Assembly (NCBI RefSeq): GCF_933775445.1
Contig: NC_065874.1
Location: 29,210,501 to 29,274,500, forward strand
Direction: 5' to 3'
Source: Argentina anserina
Lineage: Eukaryota > Streptophyta > Magnoliopsida > Rosales > Rosaceae
DNA: 64,000 nucleotides
Position numbers and translations under genes: made by a program. The notes below the pieces were generated by a model. That model did not search any database, was not told where the DNA came from, and saw nothing but the letters and a program-made list of their open reading frames with translations. Positions 38,849 to 50,069 of the stretch are shown here, one piece after another. Position 1 is the first letter of the stretch. Each line of letters begins with the position of its first letter.

Positions 38849-40213
38849 ATGGATTTTGAAAAATTAAAAAAACCTTCTCATATCTCCATTGCAAATGGAA
38901 ATTCAGTTCATGTCTGTGGTAAAGGAAAATTACAGCTTTTTTCAAAAAATGTTAAGTCAGATGTTTTGTTTGTGCCATCTTTCCCTTTTAAACTTCTCTC
39001 AGTTGTAAAATCAACTCAGTTACTAAATTGTCTTGCCATTTTTTCATCCAATAATCTCATTTTTCAGGACCAAGTAACCAAGATGAAGATTGGTGAGGGA
39101 TTCTTTTTGAATGGTCTGTATTATATCTTCACAAATCCAAGACCATCCAGTTTTTCAGAATGCTTTCTTTCCTCTTCCGAGTCAGCTTCTCAGCAACTTT
39201 TGTGGCACAACCGACTTGGTCATCCATCATATCATGTTTTGTCTAAGATATTCCGAAACAATTTCTGTAAGGTTGCTCATGAGTGTGAAATTTGTCATTT
39301 GTCAAAACAGACTAGATCTCCCTTTCCTATTTCACACTCTCGAGCAACCAAGCCTTTTGAGCTTGTTCACTCTGATGTATGGGGTCCTGCCTCAATGAAT
39401 TCATATGATGGATATCGTTTCTATGTGATTTTCATTGATGATTACACTCGTTCTACTTTTATTTATTTGTTGAAATACAAAAGTGAAGTTTTTAAGAGTT
39501 TTCAGGATTTTCATAATCTTGTTAAAAATCATTTTAACTCTTCAATATCTATTCTGAGATCTGATAATGGAACTGAGTACACTTCTAATACCATGGCTAA
39601 TTATCTAAGTGAACATGGCATTATACATCAAACCAGTTGTGTTGGCTCACCACAACAAAATGGAATTGCAGAAAGAAAAAATCGAGATTTACTGGAAAAA
39701 ACTAGGGCTTTACTGCTTCAAAATCAAGTTCCAAAAAGATTTTGGTCTCATGCAGTTCAAACTGCTGCATACTTGATAAACAGGCTACCTAACAGTGTTC
39801 TTGATTTTAAATCTCCATTTGAGGTACTTAAGGGAAGGAAAATTGACATTAGCCATCTCAGAACTTTTGGCTGCATTTGTTTTGTGCATGTTCAAGCTAA
39901 TAAAAGAGATAAATTTGATCCGAGAGCAGTAAAATGTATGTTCCTTGGATATTCATCTACACAGAAAGGATACAAGTGTTACAATCTTGTAACCAGAAAA
40001 ATAGTTGTATCCAGAGATGTGCAATTTCATGAAAATCTTCCTTTCTATTGTGCTACTAATGTTCAGTCTCAGGGGGAGTATCTCAGGGATTTATTTCCTT
40101 TTCAATGCATTCAGAATTTAATGAGACTGTGGAAGATGATACAACAACTTAAGAAATTCATTCTCCTGTCACTGAGGATGATCATAGAGAACCGGCTGCA
40201 GTCATTGATGTAG
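38849..40213 (+). pseudogene. Copia-1 integrase region
   Basis: GAG-pre-integrase domain with LLWHNRLGHPS and the CEICHLSKQ zinc-binding part, then the integrase core with HSDVWGP, FIDDYTR, SDNGTEYTS and a final Glu in QQNGIAERKNR, which is the DDE catalytic set. A TAA and a frameshift at about 40150-40210 break the link to reverse transcriptase. Confidence 0.9.
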
Positions 40214-41963
40214 AAGACTCTACTCAGCTCTCTCCTACTTCAACTAGAAGTGAATTACCTGGTTCATCACATCCTATTGTTCCTAGGAGAAATCCTCCTA
40301 GAACCAGAAATCCTCCTACAAGGCTGAAAGACTTTGTTACATATACCACAAAACATCCAGTGAATCTTGGCCTTGATAGGCTTGATACAGCTCAGTGTGC
40401 TTTCCTTAGTAAAATTCTTGCAAATCATGAGCCAAGAAGTTTTTCTGATGCAATACAGTACCCTGAATGGCAGAAAGCTATGCAAGATGAACTTCAGGCC
40501 CTCGATGACAACAAGACATGCAATATTGTCCCTCTTCCCAAAGTCAGAAGCTTGTTGGTGCTAGATGGATTTATAAGCTCAAATACAACTCGGATGGTTC
40601 TCTTGAAAGGCATAAAGCTCGATTAGTAACTAGGGGTTTCACACAGACCATTGGAGTTGACTATAAAGAAACATTTGCTCCAGTAGCCAAGATGAACACA
40701 GTAAGAGTTATTTTATCTATTGCTATAAATTCTGGTTGGTCTCTATCTCAGATGGATATCAAGAATGTCTTTCTGCATGGAGACCTTGACGAAGATGTAT
40801 ATATGAAAATTCCTCCAGGTCATCCAAGAGAGAATGAAGTTGGTATGGTCTGTAAGCTCCACAAAGCCTTGTATGGATTAAAACAATCACCTCGAGCTTG
40901 GTATTCCAAACTTAGTTCTGTTCTCATCTCATCAGGGTTCCAAATAAGTCAGTCTGATTCATCTTTATTTGTGAAAAACTATACTTCTGGGAAACTTGTG
41001 GTTCTTGTCTATGTTGATGATCTTATTGTTGCAGGAAATAATGAAAGTGAAATCCATAGCTTAAAGGCTATTCTTCATAATGCATTTGCAATCAAGGATC
41101 TTGGTTTTCTAAGTTAGTTTTTGGGAATTGAGATGCATCATACCTCTACTGGCTTGTTCTTAAATCAACGAAAGTATGTTGTTAATCTTCTACATGAAGC
41201 TGAAATGTCTGATTGCAAGCCTGCACGAACCCCTTTATGCAGCAAAATTGATTTGGACACCCCAGGCACAGTCCTTGATGATATCAGCTTATATCAACGC
41301 CTTGTAGGCAAGCTGATATACCTTACTATCACAAGGCCTGATATCACTTATGCAATGAGCCTGGTTAGCCAATTTATGCATTCTCCTAACTCTTTTCATT
41401 TCAATATGGTTAAGAGATTTTTGCGCTATTTGAAGGGTACTGTGAGTAGAGGCATAGCAATGAACAAGAATGATCATTATCAGATTATTGGATATTCAGA
41501 TTCAGATTGGGCAGGAAATGCACTGGATAAAAAATCAACCACAGGTTATTGCACATTTGTTGGAGGCAATCTTGTTACATGGAAGAGCAAGAAGCAATTA
41601 GTTGTGGCAAGGAGCAGTGCTGAAGCATAATATCGAGCTATGGCATCTGTAGCTTGTGAACTCATTTGGCTGAAAGCTTTATTGCTTGAACTCGGTATCT
41701 CACATCCTTCTCCTATCGTGTTGTACTGTGATAATCAAGCAGCCATGCATATTGCTGCCAATCCAGTATTTCATGAACGCACCAAACACATTGAAGTGGA
41801 TTACCACTTCATTAGAAATCAAGTTCAAGCCAAGGTTATGGAGACTGTGTATACCCGGTCCTGTGATCAAATTGCCGATCTCTTTACCAAGATCCTTTCC
41901 TCTGCACAGTTTGAACGTCTTCTTTCCAAGCTTGGATTAAGTTTTTCTCTTAATCCAGCTTGA
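40214..41963 (+). pseudogene. Copia-1 reverse transcriptase and RNase H
   Basis: Linker and start of RT in one frame to about 40560, then a shift. From 40518 the frame carries RARLV-type [24 protein letters not shown], and the catalytic YVDDLIVAG at about 41010. A TAG at 41115 and a TAA at 41628 lie in the same frame, each at a well-conserved codon. The RNase H part reads VLYCDNQAAMHIA and HIEVDYHFIR to the end. Confidence 0.9.
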
Positions 41964-41970
41964 GGGGGAG

Positions 41971-42255
41971 TATTGAGATAGTGTTGCTGTTCTGTCATGC
42001 AGCTTGGAGCAGCTAGGTTTTGTTACGTGCTCTGCACGTTCATCCATCTGTCATCTCCTCCTTGTTTTATGGTGATAGAGTTGATTAGTTTTTTTTTTTC
42101 TGTTTGTCAATTAGGGAACACTGGTCCATGTTGTGAGGAATGTTTAGGGACTGTGTTTTTCTCTTGTATAAATGCAGTAAACTATGTTGTTCTTGTATTA
42201 TTATTCGAATGAATCAATACACTTGAGTTTGAAACCCGTAGCATGAATTTCTACA
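41971..42255 (+). repeat. 3' LTR of Copia-1
   Basis: 285 bases, preceded by the purine-rich tract at 41960-41970. Differs from the 5' LTR by one extra T in a T-run, one C/T change, and a small cluster near the end (ACCTCAGC against ACCCGTAGC). Confidence 0.9.
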
Positions 42256-42555
42256 GTTATATACTGCTTTATCTTCTAAACAAAAGTCAGCTGCTGACAC
42301 ACTGAAGTTTTATCAAGCCTATATTGCAGTCTGCCCATTCATGAAGATGTTGATGATATTTGCAAACCATATGATTTTAAAAGCAGCTGAGAGAGCAGAA
42401 ACACTTCATATAATTGATTTTGGTATCCAATATGGTTTTCAATGGCCCGTTCTCATTCATTCCCTCTCAAGAAGACCTGGTGGACCTCCTTACTTAATCA
42501 TCACAGGAGTAGAGCTTCCCTCAAGTGGCTTTCGACAAGAAGAAAGAGTCCAAGA

Positions 42556-43148
42556 TGTTGGAGATGAGAGATCCCACATCTAAGAAGTGGCAAAGAAAAT
42601 AAAGCTTATAAGTGGGTGGATAATAACCAATTGTACAGAGGCTTTTTGTGATTAAAACCCAACACATGTGAGGTGGCTAAGTTGGGACAATATCGGTACA
42701 GTTGATCCACGGGCCACGCTTGTCGCTGTTTAACATGGTATCATAGCGGGTACCTCTCCAGTCGCGCCTCCAATTTGTCGTGGGCTCGAGTTGGGTGCCA
42801 CTTTGTCATGGGCCCAAGATGAGTGTCATTATCATGCTATCGTAGAGTTTCCGATTGGATGGTCACCAAGTGTCGTTGGTTACTGGACCTTGGTTTATTT
42901 CGTCCCAGTATGTGGGATGTTAATCTATCACGTGCAGACCTAAAAATTAGGTTGCACGTGAGGGGGCGTGTTGGAGAGGAGAGATCTCACATCTAAGAAG
43001 TGGCAAAGAAAATAAAGCTTATAAGTGGGTGGATAATAACCAATTGTACTGAGGCCTTTTGTGATTAAAACCCAACACCTGTGAGGTGGCTAAGTTGGGA
43101 CAATATCGGTACAGTTGATCCACGGACCACGTTTGTCGCTGTTTAACA
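42556..43148 (+). mobile_element. TRIM (miniature LTR retrotransposon), 593 bp
   Basis: Two direct repeats of 180 bases (42556-42735 and 42969-43148) begin TGTTGGAGA and end CTGTTTAACA. They differ at seven positions (about 4%). A primer-binding site TGGTATCATAGC follows the first and a purine tract GTGAGGGGGCG precedes the second. The 233-base interior has no open frame. The flanks CAAGA (42551-42555) and TAAGA (43149-43153) are an imperfect 5-base target duplication inside GRAS coding sequence. This is the definition of a TRIM. I see no 5S-like segment of the Cassandra type in the LTRs. Confidence 0.92.
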
Positions 43149-43724
43149 TAAGAGACAAGACATCGCTTGGCAAAGTATTGTAAGCGATTTAGTGTTCCTT
43201 TTACGTACTATGCTATAGCCAAAAAATGGGAGACTCTCCAATTTGATGACCTTAAAGTTCAAAGAAACGAGGTGCTTGCTGTAAACTGTCTATGCCGATT
43301 TAAGTATCTCCTTGATGAGTCAGTTATAGTACCCAGTCCGAGGGATACTGTTCTAAAATTAGTTAGGAAGTTGAATCCTGATGTCTTTGTCCAAAGTGTT
43401 GTTAATGGATCCCATCATGCACCATTCTTTGTTACACGCTTTCGAGCGGCACTATACCACTTCTCTGCATTGTTTGATTTGTTGGATGCTAATATTCTTC
43501 GCGAAGATCAAATGAGATTGGGGTTTGAGAAAGAGTTGATAGGACGTGAAGTTTTGAATATTGTTGCTTGTGAGGGCTCTAAAAGAATAGTGAGGTCAGA
43601 AACATATCAGCAGTGGCAGATTCGGAACATGAGGGCTGGTTTCAGACAACTGCCATTGGATGGTGAAGTCATGAAGAATATAAATGATAAGGTAAAAAGC
43701 ACCATCCAAGACTTGAATGCTTGA

Positions 43725-44557
43725 CTGTTAGAATTGACTCGCACAATTTTGATGATACATGCAACTTCTTCCCAACAGTGAAGGTGAAAAGCAAGTGTAG
43801 AAGAATGATTTGAGTTGTGGAAACAATGCAGGTGGACTCGAGCAGCTGTTATCTCCATATCACTGGCTCACTGCCCCAAGTTTGTGGAAATGGAAGAGCA
43901 GCAACTGTTATAGTTGTAGTTGTTGTATTGTGGTACTGATTTGTTGAGTTCTAGTATTTAGATGTGCTAGATCAGGTGCCTTTCTAAAAGCTTTATGTGT
44001 GGTGAAAGCTGCTCTTATAGGCCACTTACAAGTTACAATTCTTCCCCCATTCTTCTTCGGCATTAACTTCTGGTTTATGATTTTGAAGTTTACAGTTGAA
44101 TCTTATTCTTGGTTGGCACAGGAACAAGTGTGATTCGGACTCTTTTGCAAAACTTCATCTAACTTGTGAAAGAAGAAAGGAAATAAGAGGAACTATTACT
44201 TTTTTGGGTCTCTCTCTCTTCGGTCAAAATTTTTCACAATAAGATATTCAATATTTACATATGGTATTCAAGATCATCTCTACAAAGTTTCATTCAATTT
44301 GAGAATAGTTTGAGCTTTCAAAATTGAAATTTACACGAACGGTTCACGTTGAGCAGTTTTAATTCATTCATTGATTTAATCTAATTTCAATACCTTAACG
44401 ATGTCTGAATTAGATAAAATTTTGTAGAGATGATCTTGAATAATATACATAAATATTGAATCACTTATAGTGAAAAACATCTGACTGAAAAGTGTGCCAA
44501 AATTGGAACTTCACTCTGTAATTCCAGGATAGAAACTATATATATATATATATATAT
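43725..44557. other. 3' flank of the GRAS pseudogene
   Basis: Continues the UTR-like homology to the downstream GRAS copies, then becomes AT-rich and ends in an AT microsatellite (44538-44562) that received the second Copia element. Confidence 0.5.
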
Positions 44558-44562
44558 ATATA

Positions 44563-44747
44563 ACTTGAATGAGGTAATTATACTGCTTTATATTGATTGA
44601 TATATGATCTGATACAAGGCTTAGCTATTTATAGGAATTGATTTGAACATTAGCACTATCACTAATGATGAATCCTAGCTGTTATAGCACCATGAGTAAC
44701 ATGTTTGTTGCTTTACACAACTCACACACAGCTCACTTATGCTAACA
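44563..44747 (-). repeat. 3' LTR of Copia-2
   Basis: 185 bases, sharing all but two positions with 49880-50064 (the differences lie in GTTATAGC/GTTCTAGC and AGCTCAC/AGCCCAC). On the minus strand it starts TGTTAGCATAAG and ends TTCAAGT. Confidence 0.88.
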
Positions 44748-47326
44748 CTCCCCCTCAAGTTGGCGCATACACATCAACCATGCCCAACTTGCAAAGTGAG
44801 TCATAAAAACATTCTTGGACACGCCTTTGGTGAGTATATCTGCAAGTTGCTCTTCTGTAGGAACGAACGGAAAGCAAATGATCTTAGCGTCTAGCTTCTC
44901 TTTTATAAAGTGACGATCAACCTCTACATGTTTTGTACGATCATGCTGCACAGGATTCTGTGAAATATTAATAGCTGCCTTGTTGTCACAGTACAGTTGT
45001 ATAGCACACTTAGGTTTAACACCTAAATCTTGTAGCAAATTCCTAATCCACAACAACTCGCACACTCCTTGAGCTATACCTCTGTATTCTGCTTCAGCAC
45101 TAGATCGAGCTACCACATTTTATTTCTTACTCCTCCACGTAACAAGGTTACCTCCAACAAAGGTAAAATACCTTGATGTGGACCTTCGATCTGTAATATT
45201 TCCAGCCCAGTTTGCATCTGTGAAGCCACAAACATCAAAGATATTGTTGTGATTAGAAAAAATTACTCCTCTCCCCGGAGCTGACTTCAAGTACCTCAAG
45301 ATTCTTACAACAGTATCCATGTGATCCTCACTAGGGTTATGCATGAACTGACTTACTACACTTACTGCATACGCAACATCTGATCTGGTGTGTGATAGAT
45401 AAATCAGGCGCCCGACTAGCCTCTGATAACGAGGTTTGTCAATAGGGACTTGATCTGGATACTCTGCTAACCGATAGTTCTGCTCAATAGGAGTATCAAT
45501 GGGAGTGCAGTCCAACATACCTGTCTCTGTTAGTAGATCAAGGATGTACTTCCTTTGACACAGATAGATACCATTGCTTCCTCGGGCTACTTCAATGCCT
45601 AAGAAGTACTTGAGTGTACCTAGGTCCTTCATCTCAAACTCTGTGGCAAGCTGTTTCTGTAATCTATCCACCTCAACAGTATCATTCCCAGTAACTACCA
45701 TATCATCAACATATATAATTAGGGCTGTTACCTTCCTTTGTTGATGTTTGAGAAATAACGTGTGGTCTGAATTACTTTGTCTGTAGCCAAGTTTCCTCAT
45801 GAATTATGAGAATCTTCCAAACGAAGCACGAGGTGACTTTTAAGACCATACAAAGACTTTCCCAATCTGCATACAGAGTTACTTGGGGAAGCGGTCACAT
45901 ATCCAGGCGGAAGATCCATGTATACTTCCTCTGTTAGTTCTCCATGAAGGAATGCATTCTTGACATCAAACTGCCTAAGTGGCCAGTTCAAGTTAGCAGC
46001 GACAGAGAGCAATACCCGGATAGTGTTCATCTTTGCAACAGGTGCAAATGTCTCATCATAGTCTATGCCATATGTCTGGGTGAACCCCTTTGCTACTAGA
46101 CGTGCTTTATACCGGCTTACTGACCCATTTGGATTATGTTTCACTGTAAACACCCAACGACATCCTACAGTCTTCTTGCCATATGGTGAAGGTACAATCT
46201 CCCAAGTATTGTTCTTTTGTAATGCTTCCATCTCTTCCTCCATTGCTTTCCTCCATTTTGGATCTCCCAATGCATCCTGCACTTTGTTAGGTACTGATAC
46301 AGTAGATATTTGATTCACAAATGACTCATATGACTTAGATAATCTTTTGGTAGATATAAAATTGGCCACTGGATACTTGGCTTTAGTCTGAAGGGTAGGT
46401 TCATATTTTTTTGTTAGTTGTCCCCTAGTAGACTTATTTGGCAAAACATATTGTCTGCTATTAGCCCTAATAGAATGACTAACCTCAGATGAGTGATCTT
46501 CTGTACCAGGAGAGCATTGGTCAGGGGTATAAACAGTGGTATGGGAGACATGAGGGGTTGTTGTGTTGTCAGCTTCTGGTGTCTCAATCTCTTGAGTGAC
46601 GACCTTTGGTGGTGCCTGTGTGGCTGACACATTGGTAATTTCAACAGAACCTGTTACCATATCGACTGGCTCACTTGTCTCTCTCTCTCCATGATACAGC
46701 TCTTCAAAATATGAATTCTCCCCCTGAAGAGCAGTATCAGAAGAGGAAAAATAACTCATATCTTCAATAAAGGTAACATCCATAGTGACATAGTACTTCC
46801 GAGTAGGGGGATGATAGCACCGGTACCCTTTCTGATGTCCTCCGTACCCAACAAATACACACTTAACTGCCCGGGCATCCAACTTAGAACGTAGATGTTG
46901 CGGAAGATGTACAAAAACAACACAACCAAAAACACGGGCATGAAGATTATGAAAAGAGGGTAATGAGACATGAGATGCAAGTACCTCATAGAGAACTTTC
47001 CCTTGAAAGACACGAGATGGAAGACGATTAATAAGGTGGGCGAAAGTAATGACAGCATCACCCCAAAGATATTTAGGCATGTTGGCACTAAAGAGAATAC
47101 ATCGAGCCATATCAAGTAAATGACGATTTTTTCTTTCAGAAACCCCATTTTGCTCAGGTGTGTAAGGGCAGGTTGTTTGATGAACAATCCCGTGTGTGTT
47201 AAAGAACTCCTGAAAGACATGATTCATATATTCCCCCCCCATTATCAGAACGAAGAACTCGAATGGTGGCATTGTATTGTGTTTGGACAGAGGTATGGAA
47301 GAACAATCCATGAAAGACGTGTGCAT
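44742..47326 (-). pseudogene. Copia-2 integrase end, reverse transcriptase and RNase H
   Basis: On the minus strand: the end of the integrase ([13 protein letters not shown]), a linker, RT with [28 protein letters not shown] and [13 protein letters not shown], a frame break at about 45800, then the catalytic IIYVDDMVVTGND. After WRSKK comes a TAA at about 45120, followed in frame by RNase H with SSAEAEYRG and QLYCDNKAAINIS. Confidence 0.9.
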
Positions 47327-49063
47327 TCATCAATAAATGACACAAAGTATCGCATTCCTGATACAGTAGACTCTTTAGAGGGTCCCCAAACATCAGAATG
47401 GATTAATTCAAAAGGAAGAAAATTTTTAGGAGAAGTACTAGGGGAATAAGTAGATCGATGACTCTTGCCTAAAACACATGTCTCACAACATAAAGAAGAC
47501 TTGTCCACACTAATAAACAAAGTAGGCATGGATTTTTTCATAACACTAAAAGATGGATGCCCTAAGCGACGATGCCATAACCAAACTTCACTTAGCTTGT
47601 CAGAAGTAGAGAGTAAAGCGGCCCGAGGCTATCCCCCTGGTTTTTCCCCTGCGTATGTCAGATCCAGATGAAACAACTGGCCCCTCAGATACCCCCGACC
47701 AATTACCCGTCCGGTGAGAAGATCCTGAAATATCACATACATAGGAAAAAAGGTCACAGAGCACTAAGCGTCAGCGTTCAATTGGGGAACAGATATCAAA
47801 TGATGAGATAAAGCAGGTACATAGAGTACATTGTGAAGTTCTATGGTGGGAGTAATACGAACAGACCCTGTCCCTAACACGGGAAATGCCTCACCATTAG
47901 CATTAGTCACATATGGTACGGGTGGAGGTGACAATACTGTAAAATAAGATTTTTCATAAGTCATATGATCAGATGCACCAGAATCAATAATCCATGTATC
48001 AAAACTAACAGAGTGAGAAATATTGAAAGCCATACCAATTTGACCACGGCCAACGACGGAGGCTGTATGAGTTCCTCCAGCAGTATGATGATCATGCCCA
48101 ACCACACCATAGATATCTGGTTCCGGAACTAATTCAAGGGCTGCTTTAGCTCAGGGAAGATAATTAGGCCTCTTAGGCCTAAGGTGTGGATATAATTTCC
48201 AGCATGTTGCACGAGCATGGTTAGTATCATGGCAATAAGAACAAGGAGGACGAGGCTGATTCCCGAAGCCTGGTGGTGGTCCGCGTCGGTGAAGGGGAGT
48301 AGAAGGTGCTTGTGGAAGAGGTGGTGCCGGAGATCGAGCACGAACAGTGAGACTGGAAACGACAGCCGGTGCCTGAAGAATACTCTCCTGCTGAGACTTA
48401 TCCTTTCGGATATAGTTGAAAGCGATGAGTAGACTAGGTGGTTCGGTCATTCGGAGTAATTCGCCTTTCGCACTGGTATGCTTTGCATCAAGACCCTTTA
48501 GGAAATGGTGAACTCGTTCAAGCTCCTTCTCCTTTTGGTACCAAATAATATCCTCTTGATTTTTTTATCAAGGAAGGGCGTTTCACATCAATCTCAGCTC
48601 AAATATTCTTTAGTTTGGTGAAATAGTGCGCCACCGGTTGCCCATCCTGATGTACTGTCAAAGCTGTGCACATTAACTCATGAACCTGTATGAAATCAGA
48701 ATCATTAGTATATAAGCCGGCTAGTGTCTCCCATATTGCCTGCGCAGTTGTGCATGCCTCCACCAGATCAACTATCTCATCATTCATAGCTTTCCACAAG
48801 ACAGACATAACAAGACCATCATCGTCGTCCCATTTATTGTAGGCAACAACATCTTCAGGACTAGGAGCCTTAGTGACGCCGGTGACATGTCCCATCTTAT
48901 GCATGCCTCGAAGGTGAGCAGTCATAAGTCGTTTCCATTTACGGAAATTGGTTCCGTTGAGTTTGGTGCCTCCAAATGAACCACTGTCAGAACCTTTGAC
49001 AGATACTTCAAAGGTCGGAACATCAGGAAGCTGTGAACCCTCCGCTTCGTGTCCAAAACCCAT
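47245..49063 (-). pseudogene. Copia-2 gag, protease and integrase start
   Basis: Gag starts at minus-strand ATG 49063 (MGFGHEAEGSQL). A TGA after KLKNI at about 48600 and a frameshift split it. A zinc knuckle CSYCHDTNHARATC has standard spacing. The protease reads WIIDSGASDHMTY and is intact locally. The integrase start has CETCVLGKSHRS and HSDVWGPSK; after [10 protein letters not shown] a stretch of integrase is missing and the frame is lost before [19 protein letters not shown]. Confidence 0.88.
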
Positions 49064-49194
49064 TGAAAAGGAAACAATGTAAAAATTAAGGATTAGACCG
49101 CAAGAAAAGATACAAGAAATGGAGAACAATCTGTCGCCGGTGCACTTGCACTGTCGGTGAGCATACACTGGCTGAAGATAACCGGACCGGGTCG

Positions 49195-49335
49195 GGTTGA
49201 ATTGACGGGTCGGGTCGGATCCGGTTCAAATCTGTCCGGGTCGGATCCGAGTCAAATATTTTTGGGTCGGATCCAGGTCAAATCTGTCTGGGTCGGGGCG
49301 GAATGTTTATGGGCCGGGTCGGATTGAAATTTGAC
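49195..49335 (+). repeat. Short tandem units in the Copia-2 leader
   Basis: Four or five imperfect units built on GGGTCGGATCC(G/A)GGTCAAAT, lying in the untranslated leader between the 5' LTR and gag. Confidence 0.6.
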
Positions 49336-49866
49336 CCGGGTGGTATTTTAGGGTTGAAAATCCCCAAAGCTCCGAAGAAAACTTCCAAAAAACCCAAACA
49401 ATTTGTGGAAGGAGGGGGGGGGGGGCGGCGCGGTCGAATGGCGACGGCGGGGGCAGCAGCAGCGGCGGAACGGCGACGTCAGGGGCAGCAGCGGTGGCGA
49501 CCTCGGGTTGACTGCGGATCTATGAGCGTCGGAGTGCGGAGGGAAGCGACTTCGGGCCGAGCTGTGGTGATGACTCCGGGGAGGGCAGCGACGGACAGCG
49601 ACGAACGAGGAGCAGCGGAAAGACAGGCGGCCACCTCGAGAGACGCTGGAGTGCGGCGGTAAGCATGAGAGTGCGGCGGTGGCGATGAGGAGCAGCAGCG
49701 AGACAGCGGGTCAATGAGAGGCGAAGGTAGGCAGCGGCTACGGAGGCGATGTCGAGAGGTGAGTCAGGAGGTATGCAGACTCGGCTGGAAGAGCAACGGA
49801 GGACTGGAAGAGCACCGGAGCGGCGGTAACCGGCCGGAAAAAGGCGAAAAGAAAAAAGAGCACGAA
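49336..49866 (-). other. GC-rich leader segment of Copia-2
   Basis: About 500 bases much richer in G and C than the rest of the window, with a poly-G run at about 49413-49425 and many GCGGCGG/GAGCAGC units. Open frames on both strands are low complexity and unlikely to be genes. It may be captured host sequence or a simple-repeat expansion in the leader. Confidence 0.45.
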
Positions 49867-49879
49867 GGCTCTGATACCA

Positions 49880-50064
49880 ACTTGAATGAGGTAATTATAC
49901 TGCTTTATATTGATTGATATATGATCTGATACAAGGCTTAGCTATTTATAGGAATTGATTTGAACATTAGCACTATCACTAATGATGAATCCTAGCTGTT
50001 CTAGCACCATGAGTAACATGTTTGTTGCTTTACACAACTCACACACAGCCCACTTATGCTAACA
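49880..50064 (-). repeat. 5' LTR of Copia-2
   Basis: 185 bases, directly followed on the minus strand by the tRNA-Met primer-binding site at 49879-49867. Confidence 0.88.
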
Positions 50065-50069
50065 ATATA

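Larger units (their letters stand above)
37301..42255 (+). mobile_element. Ty1/Copia LTR retrotransposon (Copia-1), disrupted
   Basis: A complete element of about 4.95 kb inserted in the GRAS pseudogene, flanked by the 5-base direct repeat GTTAT at 37296-37300 and 42256-42260. Its LTRs of 283 and 285 bases differ by about three substitutions and two one-base indels. A primer-binding site TGGTATCAGAGC follows the 5' LTR and a purine tract TTGAGGGGGAG precedes the 3' LTR. The domain order gag, protease, integrase, reverse transcriptase, RNase H shows Copia. The coding region is broken by at least three frameshifts and four stops, so it cannot move by itself. The LTR ends read TA...CA instead of TG...CA in both copies. 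Confidence 0.95.
36317..43724 (+). pseudogene. GRAS transcription factor pseudogene (LISCL group), split by two retrotransposons
   Basis: First member of the local GRAS array, in three pieces: 36317-37300, 42256-42555 and 43149-43724. The N-terminal piece starts at ATG 36317 (MDPHFSEFPNVNDQ) and keeps the LISCL acidic motif EEDIDSKPCMFNDPLALQAT. A one-base deletion near 36815 causes a TGA at 36827. Reading in the next frame continues the protein, meets a TAG at 37030, then resumes to GAGTQL, where a Copia element is inserted. After it the leucine repeat and LHIIDFGI core continue until a TRIM interrupts at 42556. The last piece gives the VHIID-PFYRE-like region but lacks about 90 bases at the end, so the C-terminal SAW motif (WMLQGWKGRIMF) is gone. 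Homology to the two downstream copies extends into the UTRs, so this is a tandem duplicate. Confidence 0.92.
44563..50064 (-). mobile_element. Ty1/Copia LTR retrotransposon (Copia-2), minus strand, disrupted
   Basis: A 5.5-kb element inserted in an AT microsatellite; ATATA lies on both sides (44558-44562 and 50065-50069), though slippage makes that target duplication uncertain. LTRs of about 185 bases differ at two positions (about 1%). On the minus strand the 5' LTR is at the right. A primer-binding site TGGTATCAGAGCC (49879-49867) and a purine tract ACTTGAGGGGGAG (44760-44748) mark the ends. The internal order gag, protease, integrase, RT, RNase H is Copia. It is a different family from Copia-1. 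Several stops, frameshifts and an internal deletion make it non-autonomous. Confidence 0.93.

Noticed and set aside
49303..49917. Several open frames rich in Arg, Ala and Gly
   Set aside because: They lie in the GC-rich leader of Copia-2, are low complexity and have no domain.
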